A DNA stretch of 28,645 bases, from NCBI GenBank assembly GCA_019425045.1, contig JAHYYI010000025.1, forward strand, positions 1 to 28,645, read 5' to 3'. This stretch comes from Collinsella sp. (GTDB lineage Bacteria; Actinomycetota; Coriobacteriia; Coriobacteriales; Coriobacteriaceae). How positions within the stretch are numbered: position 1 is the first letter of the stretch; every line of letters begins with the position of its first letter. The notes under the pieces were generated by a model. The model was not told where the DNA came from and ran no database searches. It saw only the letters and a list, made by a program, of their open reading frames with translations. Of this stretch, positions 1 through 8,384 are shown piece after piece. The position numbers and the translations under genes were made by a program.

Positions 1-17
1 ATCTAGGGCCCGAATTC

Positions 18-203
18 CCGTCTAACTGTTACAGATCTAGATAAGACGTCTTAGTTCCAAACCTTTGTCTCGATCTGTAACAGATAGAGACCTTTTGGCC
101 GTCTACCTATTACAGATCGAGACATTCGAATTCCCCTGAAGAGAAAATCTCAATCTGTAACAGTTACTCGGCAAAAATGGCTGCAGATGTTACAGATCGA
201 GAC
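18..203. repeat. Array of five ~25-bp sites in alternating orientation
   Basis: Five related sites are centred near 30, 79, 111, 159 and 191. In the forward sense the core is TCTCGATCTGTAACAG; sites 2 and 4 run forward, sites 1, 3 and 5 in reverse. Centre spacings are 49, 32, 48 and 32, so like-oriented sites recur every 80-81 bp. Site 2 (67-91) is nearly a perfect palindrome, with arms GTCTC and ATCTGT repeated as ACAGAT and GAGAC. The array lies 123-296 bp upstream of the promoter of the binding-protein gene. It could be an operator array or a dispersed intergenic repeat; the sequence alone does not decide. There is no gene in 1-386. Confidence 0.75.
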
Positions 204-313
204 AAAACAGCAAGGCATGCCGCTGCATCTGCAAGAACCACCACAAAGGTGTCTGTCCCTTTATGGTAGGTAGAATAACCCATAAGGTAAGTATGTTTCT
301 GAGTTATTTCGTG

Positions 314-343
314 TTGACCCATTTGAGCGCGATAGGGTATAAC
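314..343 (+). promoter_or_regulatory. Sigma-70-type promoter of the amino-acid importer
   Basis: TTGACC at 314-319 and TATAAC at 338-343 are separated by 18 bp, about 43 bp upstream of the ATG at 387. The ribosome site is GAAAGG at 372-377. It is the best -35/-10 pair in the upstream region. Confidence 0.65.
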
Positions 344-386
344 TCTACTCAACCGCTAGGGATTTTATTGAGAAAGGTGTTCTACC

Positions 387-1379
387 ATGAGCAAGAACCT
401 CTCCCAGCAGGTCGTTCTCGACCGCCGCGGCTTCGTCGCCGCCACCTTCGCAACCGTCGCCGGCCTTGGTCTTGCCGGCTGCTCCGACACCAGTACCGAG
501 GCCGACAAGGGCTCCGCCGGTTCCTCCAAGAGCTCCGAGGATACCGAGGTTTCCGCCACGCTCGACGCCAAGGCATTCGACAAGCTCGTCAACGACGGCC
601 CCAAGGCCGATGATGACGCCATCGCCGCCAGCACCTGGGCTACGGCCGTCAAGGATGCCGGCGTCTTTACGATCGGTGGCGTCCAGACCTCCACGCTGTT
701 CTCCCTCCTCAACGAGAAGGACGGTCAGACCCGCGGCTTCGACGCCGGTATCGCACAGCTCCTGTCCAACTACATTCTGGGCGAGAACAAGGTCGAGATC
801 ACCCAGGTGACCTCGGACACGCGTGAGTCCGTCCTGCAGAACGGCCAGGTCGACGCCGTCTTTGCCACCTACACCATCACTGACGATCGCAAGAAGCTCG
901 TCTCCTTTGCCGGTCCCTACTACTACACCCAGCAGGCCATCCTGGTGCTCGCCGACAACGACGACATCAAGAGCGTCGACGACCTGGCCGACAAGAACGT
1001 CGCCGTCCAGTCCGGCTCCAACGGCCCTGCCATCCTGGAGGAGCTCGCTCCCAAGGCCAGCCAGCAGGAGTTCAAGACCGACGAGGAGGCCCGCCAGGCA
1101 CTCCAGCAGGGTCGCGTTGACGCCTACGTCATCGACAACAACATGCAGCAGAGCGCCCTAGTCCGCGAGCCCGGTAAGTATAAGATCGCCGGCAAGCCCT
1201 TCGGCAGCAAGGAGCCCTATGGCATCGGCCTGCCGCTCGATTCCGACGGCGTCGCCTTTGTCAACGACTTCCTTAAGAAGATTGAGGACGACGGCACCTG
1301 GACCGAGCTGTGGCAGATCTGCATCGGTGACCGCACGGGTGACACCAATGTTCCCGAGCTGCCCGAGATCGGCGCCTAG
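387..1379 (+). CDS. Amino-acid ABC transporter substrate-binding lipoprotein (glutamate type)
   Basis: A 330-residue extracellular solute-binding protein (family 3). The N-terminus has twin arginines (R13-R14 in DRRGFVAA), a short hydrophobic stretch and a lipobox LAGC with Cys32, so it is probably exported by Tat and lipid-anchored. A Ser/Asp/Glu-rich linker (about 33-60) precedes the binding domain. The stretches GFDAGIAQLL, FATYTITDDR and FAGPYYYTQQ match the ligand-binding core of GluB-like glutamate/glutamine binding proteins. The gene heads an operon with two permeases and an ATPase, and a partial terminator follows it, which would favour excess binding protein over membrane components. 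Ligand identity is inferred from family resemblance; cystine or another polar amino acid is possible. Confidence 0.9.
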   Translation: MSKNLSQQVVLDRRGFVAATFATVAGLGLAGCSDTSTEADKGSAGSSKSSEDTEVSATLDAKAFDKLVNDGPKADDDAIAASTWATAVKDAGVFTIGGVQTSTLFSLLNEKDGQTRGFDAGIAQLLSNYILGENKVEITQVTSDTRESVLQNGQVDAVFATYTITDDRKKLVSFAGPYYYTQQAILVLADNDDIKSVDDLADKNVAVQSGSNGPAILEELAPKASQQEFKTDEEARQALQQGRVDAYVIDNNMQQSALVREPGKYKIAGKPFGSKEPYGIGLPLDSDGVAFVNDFLKKIEDDGTWTELWQICIGDRTGDTNVPELPEIGA

Positions 1380-1467
1380 GCAACGCGCCTAGTAACGGCC
1401 GCAACGAAACCATACGGAAACGCACGGTGCGCTTTATTGCGCTAAACTGTTTCCTTACTGAGTTGTC

Positions 1468-1500
1468 GGGGCTTCCGTACACACGGGAGCCCCTTTCCTT
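1468..1500 (+). terminator. Partial terminator between binding-protein and permease genes
   Basis: GGGGCTTCCGT (1468-1478) pairs with ACGGGAGCCCC (1483-1493), an 11-bp stem with one G-U pair and a 4-base loop, followed by TTTCCTT. The weak U tract and the 17 bp left before the next start suggest leaky termination that lets some transcription pass into the permease genes. Confidence 0.7.
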
Positions 1501-1517
1501 ATCGGCGGGAGGTCCGC

Positions 1518-2177
1518 ATGAGTCTCTCCGAGCTCTGGTCGCTCTATGGCCAGAACTACATTGACGCGCTGCTAGCAACCTGGGGCATGACGCTTGAGTC
1601 GTTTGCCATCGCCATGGTGCTGGCCGTCGCCGTCACCGTGATGCGCGTGTCGCCGCTCAAGCCGCTGCGCGTCTTTGGCGACCTGTATGTCCAGGTCTTC
1701 CGTAACATCCCCGGCATCGCGCTGCTCATTATCGTCGTCTACGCATTGCCGCCGCTCAAGGTCGTCCTGCCCTACCGCACCTGCGTTATCGTCGCCACGG
1801 TGTTGCTGGGCTCGGCCTTTGGCTCCGAGAACTTTATGAGCGGCATCAACACCGTCGGCGTCGGCCAGGTGGAAGCCGCCCGCTCGCTGGGCATGAGCTT
1901 CAGCCGTATCCTCGCCAAGATCGTGATTCCGCAGGCGCTGCGCTCGAGCGTGCTGCCCATGACCAACCTCTTTATCGCCGTCATGCTCACCACCGCGCTC
2001 GGCAGTCAGGTGCCGCTTAAACCGCAGGAGCTCACCGGCGTGGTGAGCTACATCAACACACGCTCGCTCGGCGGCGTCGCCGCGTTCTTTATCTCGGCGC
2101 TCGGCTACCTGGGCACGGCCTTTGTGGTGAGCCACATTGGCAACTATATCGATAAGAAGGTGAGGATCCTCCGATGA
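1518..2177 (+). CDS. Amino-acid ABC transporter permease 1 (GluC type)
   Basis: A 219-residue inner-membrane permease of the His/Glu/Gln/Arg/opine family. It has about five hydrophobic segments and the cytoplasmic EAA loop, seen as GQVEAARSLGMSF...IVIPQALR at about residues 115-140, which docks on the ATPase. GGAGG at 1508-1512 sets the ATG. Its last four bases overlap the next permease start (ATGA), typical of translational coupling. The two permeases should form a heterodimeric channel for the substrate delivered by the lipoprotein encoded at 387-1379. Confidence 0.92.
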   Translation: MSLSELWSLYGQNYIDALLATWGMTLESFAIAMVLAVAVTVMRVSPLKPLRVFGDLYVQVFRNIPGIALLIIVVYALPPLKVVLPYRTCVIVATVLLGSAFGSENFMSGINTVGVGQVEAARSLGMSFSRILAKIVIPQALRSSVLPMTNLFIAVMLTTALGSQVPLKPQELTGVVSYINTRSLGGVAAFFISALGYLGTAFVVSHIGNYIDKKVRILR

Positions 2178-3007
2178 GCAAGCACTCCACCTCCGCGCTC
2201 ACCATGCGCGATGCGCTCTACGAGGCTCCCGGCCCCAAGATGCGCGCCAAGATTCGCGTCGGCACCGCCATCTCACTTGTTGCCGTGGCCGCGCTCATCG
2301 CTCTGGTACTGCAGTGCTTTTATGTGACCGGCCAGCTTTCGGTCCATTACTGGTACTTCTTTACGCACCTCACCACCTGGAAGTTCCTGCTTGCCGGTTT
2401 TGAGGGCACAGTAAAGGTCGCGCTCACCGCCGGCGCCATCGCGCTGGTACTGGGCTTAGCCCTCATGCTCGGCCGTACCAGCGACATCAAGCCGCTGCAG
2501 CTGGTCTGCCGCGTGCTCACCGATTTCTTCCGTGGCGTGCCGAGCCTGCTGTTCATCTACTTCTTCTTTTTGGTGCTGCCCCAGTACAAGATCGCGCTGC
2601 CGTCGTTTTGGATGCTCACGCTTCCCGTCGCGCTCGCCGCGGCCGGCGTACTCGCCGAGATCTTCCGCGCCGGCGTCAATGCCGTGCCGCGCGGCCAGGT
2701 CGAGGCCGCCCAGGCGCTCGGTCTCTCCAAGGCTAAAATCACCTTTAAAATCGTGCTGCCGCAGGCCATTCGGTTTATCATTCCATCGTTGATTTCGCAG
2801 CTTGTGGTCGTCGTCAAAGACACCACCGTCGCCTACGTGGTGAGCTACCCCGACCTTATGCAAAACGCCCGCGTGCTCATTACCAACTACGACGCCCTCG
2901 TGTCGGTCTACCTGGTGATCGCGGTCATCTATATCCTCATCAACGTCGCAATCAACAAGGCCGCTGTCTACGTTTCGCACAAGACCGGCGCGACCATCAT
3001 TCGCTAA
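2174..3007 (+). CDS. Amino-acid ABC transporter permease 2 (GluD type)
   Basis: A 277-residue permease of the same family as the gene before it. It has a longer N-terminal cytoplasmic tail (about 35 residues) before the first membrane segment. The EAA loop reads GQVEAAQALGLSKAK...IVLPQAIR near residues 175-200. Start and stop overlap with the upstream gene (2174-2177), and the ATPase gene follows after 36 bp with its own ribosome site. The longer N-terminus fits the GluD partner of a GluC/GluD pair. Confidence 0.92.
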   Translation: MSKHSTSALTMRDALYEAPGPKMRAKIRVGTAISLVAVAALIALVLQCFYVTGQLSVHYWYFFTHLTTWKFLLAGFEGTVKVALTAGAIALVLGLALMLGRTSDIKPLQLVCRVLTDFFRGVPSLLFIYFFFLVLPQYKIALPSFWMLTLPVALAAAGVLAEIFRAGVNAVPRGQVEAAQALGLSKAKITFKIVLPQAIRFIIPSLISQLVVVVKDTTVAYVVSYPDLMQNARVLITNYDALVSVYLVIAVIYILINVAINKAAVYVSHKTGATIIR

Positions 3008-3043
3008 CGATTTACCATTTCGAGTCATAAGGAGCCGAGCACC

Positions 3044-3808
<765 letters not shown>

Positions 3809-3819
3809 CCAGCCACCCC

Positions 3820-3851
3820 GTGGGACAAATCCATTGAAAGTGTTGTCCTAC
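3820..3851 (+). terminator. Weak hairpin between ATPase and hydrolase genes
   Basis: GTGGGACAA (3820-3828) pairs with TTGTCCTAC (3843-3851), nine pairs including one G-U, with a 14-base loop. No U tract follows, so it may be a processing or pausing structure rather than a terminator. Confidence 0.3.
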
Positions 3852-3895
3852 GTCTCTCATGCGCCCTGTCACCTTTAGATTCGAAAGCAACACCT

Positions 3896-4705
3896 ATGAT
3901 CGGAACTCGCACTTCATCGTCATACACCCCGCACGTCGACGTCGATCCCGCCGACCGCCCGCTCATCCTCGTCGCGCCGCGTTGGGAAGAGGCAAAGCCG
4001 TTTTTAAGCGAGACGCTCTCCCCCAACGAGGAAATCGCAAGTGTCTTTGTCGATGCCATCCTTGCCGCCGGCGGCCTGCCGCTGCAGATGTCCATCACCG
4101 AGGACATTGAGGTCATCCGTCATTACGTCGATATCGCCGACGGCATCGCCATTCCCGGCGGCCCCGATGTCAATCCCAAACGTTGGGGCGATGATCGACC
4201 CTACGACCCCACCCTCTGCTGTGAGATCCGCGATAGCTTTGAGTTTAAGCTGGTCGGCGAGGTGCTCCGCGCCAAAAAGCCGCTCTTTACCACCTGCCGC
4301 GGCACGCAGTTGCTCAATGTCGCCACTGGCGGCACTCTGTGCATGGACGTGCCGAGCCTGGGCGCTCGCGAGGGCCGCACACAGTGGCGCCATACCCACG
4401 TGCTCAACGATCCCGTGCACCCTGTCGAGGTCATGCCGGGCTCGCTGCTGGAGCGCGCGCTTGGCGGACACAGGCTGATCCAGACCAACTCGGCACATCA
4501 CTGCTGCGTCGATCGTCTGGGTAAGAGCACGCGTTTGGTCGCCAAGGCAACCGACGGCGTTCCCGAGTGCATCGAGGTCGAAGGCCAACCATTCTGTCTA
4601 GGCGTGCAATGGCATCCCGAGTACACGTGGAAGACGCTCGAAACCGACTTTAACCTGTGGAAGTCGTTTGTCGAGGCGGCGGCAAAGGTAAAGCAGGCCC
4701 GCTAG
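3896..4705 (+). CDS. Gamma-glutamyl-gamma-aminobutyrate hydrolase-like amidotransferase (peptidase C26)
   Basis: A 269-residue class I glutamine-amidotransferase-fold hydrolase of the PuuD/peptidase C26 type. The nucleophile is Cys134 in TTCRGTQLLN (PuuD-like enzymes usually have GICRG), and the catalytic pair is His240 and Glu242 in VQWHPE. The PGGPDVNP motif (87-94) is typical of the family. It probably cleaves a gamma-glutamyl amide in the cytoplasm to release glutamate plus an amine. The ATG at 3896 has no strong ribosome site and no better in-frame start exists, so it may rely on translation or transcript from the importer. Its position after a glutamate-type importer suggests the pair imports and opens gamma-glutamyl compounds; that link is inference. 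Confidence 0.85.
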   Translation: MIGTRTSSSYTPHVDVDPADRPLILVAPRWEEAKPFLSETLSPNEEIASVFVDAILAAGGLPLQMSITEDIEVIRHYVDIADGIAIPGGPDVNPKRWGDDRPYDPTLCCEIRDSFEFKLVGEVLRAKKPLFTTCRGTQLLNVATGGTLCMDVPSLGAREGRTQWRHTHVLNDPVHPVEVMPGSLLERALGGHRLIQTNSAHHCCVDRLGKSTRLVAKATDGVPECIEVEGQPFCLGVQWHPEYTWKTLETDFNLWKSFVEAAAKVKQAR

Positions 4706-4739
4706 CTCGCGAACCACTCAGGTTAAAGCCTCCTAAGCC

Positions 4740-4780
4740 GGGGGGCGGACACCAGCTACGGTGCCCGCCCCCCCCTGTAT
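4740..4780. terminator. Strong bidirectional hairpin terminator
   Basis: GGGGGGCGGACACC (4740-4753) pairs with GGTGCCCGCCCCCC (4760-4773), 14 positions with one A-C mismatch and a 6-base loop. It lies between the convergent hydrolase gene and the minus-strand permease gene and can serve both. Confidence 0.75.
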
Positions 4781-4815
4781 TTGATATGCTCGGTATGATT
4801 ATCCCTCACAAACAA

Positions 4816-5634
4816 TCAGAGAAATCTCGACCGCAATCGGTCGACAGTAAAGCAAATGATAAAAACGCTTGCTACGTTTATGAGGCAGTCAATTAAAATC
4901 GAGATGCATTGACCATTCCCCAACGGGGTCACGCCGCAAATCCACATGAGCATCGAGGCTGGAAGCGGAAGCATGGAATTGGCCCCGATCTGTATGTAGA
5001 TCGCTACGACGTTGACAAGCAACAGCATGCCAATCGGACCGAAGCCGGACCCAAAATAGGAAACAACGATTACGCAAGAAACCACGTATGCAAGGCAGGC
5101 AGCGGCAGCAAGAACAAGTCGATAGCAAAATACATGCAGGTTGAAATACTGCTGAGCATCCGAAACGATTGCGCAGTTAAGACAGTACAAAACGACACTC
5201 GACAGGACAAACGCGCCCAAAAGGGCAAAAGAAGATAGCACCACTCGCGCAACGATAGCGCACACACGCTTCCCTCCCCGAGCCTCCGACAACCCCCACG
5301 GTTCCTCGACAAAGCCCGAACTGACAAAGCGCGGCACAATGCAAGCCGCGATGAACGGAAAGAACAATGCATGGGCCAACGGGGCTACGTTGAACAGCAG
5401 ACCGCGAAAAACCTCTGCATTGCCAAATAGAAGGACATCCTCCGCCGATAGCCGAAGCGTCGGGTCTGGGAAAAAACCCAAGAAACTGTTCTCACGGAGG
5501 CTACAGAACCACATCGGGAAAGAATTAAGCTGCAATATCACCATGTACGCATAAATTACCAGGATTAAGGCGTACGCCCATTTGCTCACATGCTTCAATT
5601 CTGACTGGAGAAGTCTTTTAATCTGACGAGCCAT
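4816..5634 (-). CDS. ABC-2-type exporter permease, second subunit
   Basis: A 272-residue integral membrane protein with about six hydrophobic segments, the first near residues 20-38 (YALILVIYAYMVILQL), and no soluble domain. It is the third gene of a three-gene operon with the permease at 5618-6442 and the ATPase at 6439-7200. The ATG at 5634 is preferred over a GTG at 5643 because GGGGG lies a suitable distance upstream; it overlaps the upstream gene by 17 bp. Size and arrangement resemble the permease pair of LanFEG/BcrAB-type exporters that remove lantibiotics or bacitracin. Sequence identity to LanE/LanG is not clear by eye, so the substrate is unknown. Base composition is much more AT-rich than flanking genes. 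Confidence 0.7.
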   Translation of the reverse strand: MARQIKRLLQSELKHVSKWAYALILVIYAYMVILQLNSFPMWFCSLRENSFLGFFPDPTLRLSAEDVLLFGNAEVFRGLLFNVAPLAHALFFPFIAACIVPRFVSSGFVEEPWGLSEARGGKRVCAIVARVVLSSFALLGAFVLSSVVLYCLNCAIVSDAQQYFNLHVFCYRLVLAAAACLAYVVSCVIVVSYFGSGFGPIGMLLLVNVVAIYIQIGANSMLPLPASMLMWICGVTPLGNGQCISILIDCLINVASVFIICFTVDRLRSRFL

Positions 5635-6442
5635 TGAGCACACCCCCAGCGCGAAAGCTCAAGAGAGCGTAAATCAATACCGATAGACAGCTGGCTGCCA
5701 CGCCATATCCCAGAAGCGTCAGCTGCCCCATATCGCTATACCCAAGGGCACATCCGACTCCAAGGTACGGCCCCGGAAGAAGGAAAATCCATCGCAAGGA
5801 CGGTATAGGCGTCTGAAGGTAAGTTCCGTAGAGCGTCAAGCTCATGACAAATCCAATAACTATCGCAGCCCCGCTCAATACAGCGCTGCCTGTAATCCGA
5901 TAGATGGTCACCGTCTCCAGCGCAATCGATATCACCAATACGGCGTTGACTATCATTGCAGGCAAAAATACAGTTAGTATGTTGTGCGAGTAGTTATGCC
6001 CTCCACGTATTATGGCTATTGCAAAAAGAAGAAGGCAAAGCGCGCTATACGCTGCGCCAATTATTAAAGCAGACGAAAATGCATGGGCTAGAGCCCCATA
6101 AAAGCGGTTGAGACCTCTTGCCGAAGAAATTCGGTGCCCCTCTTTATAGCCATGCTCCTGTAAAAGCACCAAACAAACGATGAGTGGAACGAACAGGGAT
6201 GTACCGGCAAAAGCGCTGCGCGCAAGGGACTCATCAGGCGCAGAAGGATCGATTGCATTCCAGAGGAAACCAATATCCTCCCCACAAACGCCATAGCCAA
6301 AGGTGAGCAACGTTGTTCCGTTTTTTAGAAAGATGCCGAAGAGAAGGCCGAACGCCAGCATAAGCGCAAGACCAAACTTCGCCGGAAATATCCTGTGCAA
6401 ACGCATCATATCTGCCTTTATGGGATGGATCGCCCGCTTCAT
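5618..6442 (-). CDS. ABC-2-type exporter permease, first subunit
   Basis: A 274-residue membrane protein with about six hydrophobic helices. The first follows a short basic N-terminus, and the segment after residue 105 contains a charged cytoplasmic loop (EHGYKEGHRISSARG). It starts at 6442, overlapping the ATPase stop by four bases, which implies translational coupling. It should pair with the other permease to form the membrane part of the exporter. One 60-base line (5941-6000) has about 43% G+C against about 67% for a line in the importer permease (1861-1920), which suggests different ancestry for the block. Confidence 0.72.
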   Translation of the reverse strand: MKRAIHPIKADMMRLHRIFPAKFGLALMLAFGLLFGIFLKNGTTLLTFGYGVCGEDIGFLWNAIDPSAPDESLARSAFAGTSLFVPLIVCLVLLQEHGYKEGHRISSARGLNRFYGALAHAFSSALIIGAAYSALCLLLFAIAIIRGGHNYSHNILTVFLPAMIVNAVLVISIALETVTIYRITGSAVLSGAAIVIGFVMSLTLYGTYLQTPIPSLRWIFLLPGPYLGVGCALGYSDMGQLTLLGYGVAASCLSVLIYALLSFRAGGVLNGSSD

Positions 6443-7200
6443 AGCGAGACCGCCTTCATCAAGCGCCTGTAATACTCTTTTAGGGACGACGCCTCATCCC
6501 TTATGACATCCATCGATTCCTTTTTTAGCAGTTCACCGTCATGAAGAAACAGGCAGCTTGTTGCAACCGATGCCAGCTCATCCAAGTCGTGGCTAGAGAT
6601 AAGCATGGTTTTGCCCTGCTCCCGATTCAATCGGCCGATAAGGGTCCATATGCTCTCAATGCCCAGCGGGTCCAACCCGTTTGCTGGCTCATCAAAAATA
6701 AGCAGATCAGTGTCACCCAACAAAGCTGTAGCTATATCCAGCCGCCGTTTCATTCCCAGAGAAAAACTGCCTACGCTCTTTTTCTCATCGATGTCCAGCC
6801 CGACTAGGCCCAAGACGCGAGGAACCTCACGTTTCTCATCGAGCCCCCATTCCGCACATCGGATCCGAAGATTCTCAGCCGCACTGAGAGATTGGTATGC
6901 TCCGCAGGAATCTGGCACATAGCCGACACGCGTCCGCATCAAGCTCAGCTCTTTTTTCGACTTGCCTCCAAAGAGCTCCACGCTCCCCGACGATGGCTCA
7001 CAGAGGCCCAGCACTATTTTAATAAGCGTGCTTTTGCCCGCCCCGTTTGCACCAACAAGGGCGCAAAGCTCAGACTGATCCACCTCGAAGGAAACGTCAT
7101 GCAAAACGCGGCGCCTCCCATAGCGCTTTGACACCCTTGATAGCCTTATCGTCGATGCGTTCATTGGCCTCCCGTTCCGCTTGATAGCAAAACCGCTCAT
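6439..7200 (-). CDS. ABC exporter ATP-binding protein (BcrA/LanF-like)
   Basis: A 253-residue ATPase. Walker A is GANGAGKST at 50-58, the signature is the short FSLGMKRRLDIA form, Walker B is LLIFDEPANGLD, and the switch histidine is in LISSHDLDEL. The SLGMKRRL signature and the C-terminal region after the switch are typical of exporters for bacitracin, lantibiotics and related peptides. AAGGA lies just upstream of the ATG at 7200; an internal ATG at 7164 has GGGAGG only 3 bases away and is less likely. It leads an operon with two ABC-2 permeases. No peptide-toxin gene lies next to it, so self-immunity or defence against a neighbour's peptide are both possible. Confidence 0.85.
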   Translation of the reverse strand: MSGFAIKRNGRPMNASTIRLSRVSKRYGRRRVLHDVSFEVDQSELCALVGANGAGKSTLIKIVLGLCEPSSGSVELFGGKSKKELSLMRTRVGYVPDSCGAYQSLSAAENLRIRCAEWGLDEKREVPRVLGLVGLDIDEKKSVGSFSLGMKRRLDIATALLGDTDLLIFDEPANGLDPLGIESIWTLIGRLNREQGKTMLISSHDLDELASVATSCLFLHDGELLKKESMDVIRDEASSLKEYYRRLMKAVSL

Positions 7201-7217
7201 ATCGTTCCTTCTTTACT

Positions 7218-7253
7218 TTATCGTTTTCCATAGTTGTTATTGTTTTTCGATAA
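7218..7253. promoter_or_regulatory. Candidate operator, TTATCG/CGATAA dyad
   Basis: TTATCG (7218-7223) and CGATAA (7248-7253) form an inverted repeat 24 bp apart that brackets the -10 region of the exporter promoter. The same TATCG core occurs in the longer dyad ahead of the DUF2975/HTH operon at 8264-8297. Confidence 0.4.
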
Positions 7254-7267
7254 CACATATTTGTCAA
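7239..7267 (-). promoter_or_regulatory. Promoter of the BcrA/LanF-like exporter operon
   Basis: On the minus strand TTGACA (7267-7262) and AACAAT (7244-7239) are 17 bp apart, about 38 bp before the ATG. The -35 box is a perfect consensus. Confidence 0.6.
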
Positions 7268-7271
7268 GATA

Positions 7272-7304
7272 ATCTAAAAGAAAGAACCCGTGTTAGACAC
7301 GGGT
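7272..7304 (-). terminator. Rho-independent terminator of the HTH regulator operon
   Basis: Read on the minus strand, ACCCGTGT pairs with ACACGGGT around a 3-base loop (7304-7286), and TCTTTCTTTT follows. It separates the regulator gene from the exporter promoter. Confidence 0.8.
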
Positions 7305-7344
7305 CCCTTCACACTGATATTTCGTTTTAGTTGTTCGCCTTAAG

Positions 7345-7674
7345 CTACTCGTCACTCAAATCGACAGCAAAGACTGATGGCGGAAGCGACGCCTCGTTGC
7401 CTCCGCCATCCCGCATCTGTCTCACGACATTTTTTGCGCGCTCGACAATAAGCTCCTCAAGCTCTTTCTCGCTCACGCGCTGAATAATATCTCCCGGTTG
7501 ACAATCAAGCTCATCACAGATATCGAGGAGCGTCTTTAGGCGAATAGCTTTTATCTTTCCGTTTCTAAGCTTTGAAATATTAGCCGGAGTATGCCCCGTC
7601 GCCCGAATCAGATCAGCGCTGGTCTTTCCGGTCTTAAGCAGCTGCGTCTCAAGCTCGATGATGAGATAGCTCAT
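7345..7674 (-). CDS. Small HTH (Cro/C1-type) transcriptional regulator
   Basis: A 109-residue protein with an N-terminal helix-turn-helix (about 15-65): LIRATGHTPANISKLRNGK followed by LKTLLDICDELDCQPGDII. This is the YozG-like form often found directly after a DUF2975 membrane protein. A charged C-terminal tail follows, with no other domain. TAGGAGG, which includes the stop codon of the upstream gene, is its ribosome site, so the two are translated together. It probably represses its own operon and perhaps the exporter operon downstream, since both promoters have TATCG dyads. The target sites are inferred. Confidence 0.85.
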   Translation of the reverse strand: MSYLIIELETQLLKTGKTSADLIRATGHTPANISKLRNGKIKAIRLKTLLDICDELDCQPGDIIQRVSEKELEELIVERAKNVVRQMRDGGGNEASLPPSVFAVDLSDE

Positions 7675-7682
7675 GTTTCCTC

Positions 7683-8243
7683 CTACACAAGCTCGTCAGA
7701 CTGCTCTTGGAGCAGCGAGGCATAGCTCCAGATCGCCGAGATAAACAAACAGACAACTGCGCCGATAAACGACCCCGCATCAAAGGTAGCGCCTTGGCAA
7801 ATCTCAATAACGAAGGAATGAGGCACGATGTAAAGCTCCAGTCCGCCAATGGTGAGATTGACCGATCCATAGGCACCAACAAGCGAAACCGTGGCGTTAA
7901 CAGCAAAGGCAAGCGCGAGAACACGGATAAGCCGCACATGCGTCTTGGTAAAGGGCGAGACGCCCCGAGAGATGTTACGGCTGATCCCGCACAAAACGAC
8001 AAGCGAAATACCCACGACGAGTGCCAGGCACAGTCCGCTTGGGATAACGATGCACCCGCCATCGAGAAGCGTCACGACACCGAAAGAATCGACAGAAGCA
8101 ACGTTTGCAACCGCATACCAGATCACGTAAACAACCAACGCGGCAAAAGCGACGAGCATCCCTGCAAAAACGGTTGCCATGCAAAAACCAAGCTTCCTGA
8201 TATTTTCGCCCGCCTTGGCCATACGCTGAACGCTGTTGGACAT
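7683..8243 (-). CDS. DUF2975-like four-helix membrane protein
   Basis: A 186-residue protein with four hydrophobic segments: near 17-45, 62-87, 105-127 and 155-178. The phrase SPFTKTHVRLIRVLA between helices two and three is characteristic of DUF2975 proteins, which sit next to small HTH regulators. The ATG at 8243 is chosen because GAGGG stands 6-10 bases upstream; a longer reading frame from 8342 lacks this and has a Cys/Asn-rich non-membrane start. Its biochemical role is not known. Pairing suggests it modulates the regulator at the membrane. The stop codon overlaps the regulator's ribosome site. Confidence 0.8.
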   Translation of the reverse strand: MSNSVQRMAKAGENIRKLGFCMATVFAGMLVAFAALVVYVIWYAVANVASVDSFGVVTLLDGGCIVIPSGLCLALVVGISLVVLCGISRNISRGVSPFTKTHVRLIRVLALAFAVNATVSLVGAYGSVNLTIGGLELYIVPHSFVIEICQGATFDAGSFIGAVVCLFISAIWSYASLLQEQSDELV

Positions 8244-8263
8244 ACACTCACCCTCATCGACTC

Positions 8264-8297
8264 TATCGTTATTCGAACAGTTTATCGAACAACGATA
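8264..8297. promoter_or_regulatory. Operator-like dyad ahead of the DUF2975/HTH operon
   Basis: TATCGTTATTCGA (8264-8276) and TCGAACAACGATA (8285-8297) are inverted repeats matching at 12 of 13 positions across an 8-bp spacer, 21 bp upstream of the ATG at 8243. A site of this length and place suits autoregulation by the HTH protein. Confidence 0.6.
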
Positions 8298-8384
8298 TGG
8301 ATTGCATGCGGAAAGCCCCGCCAGTGCGCATAACCCATTCACTAATCAGAAGGGGTGAGAGTGGATTTTGGACACGTATCGAAC

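Noticed and set aside
18..203. CRISPR-like look of the upstream repeats
   Set aside because: The units alternate in orientation, vary in sequence and have two spacer sizes; no cas gene is near.
4816..7200. A full lantibiotic biosynthesis cluster
   Set aside because: Only exporter-type genes are present; no LanB, LanC, LanM or precursor peptide is seen on either strand nearby.
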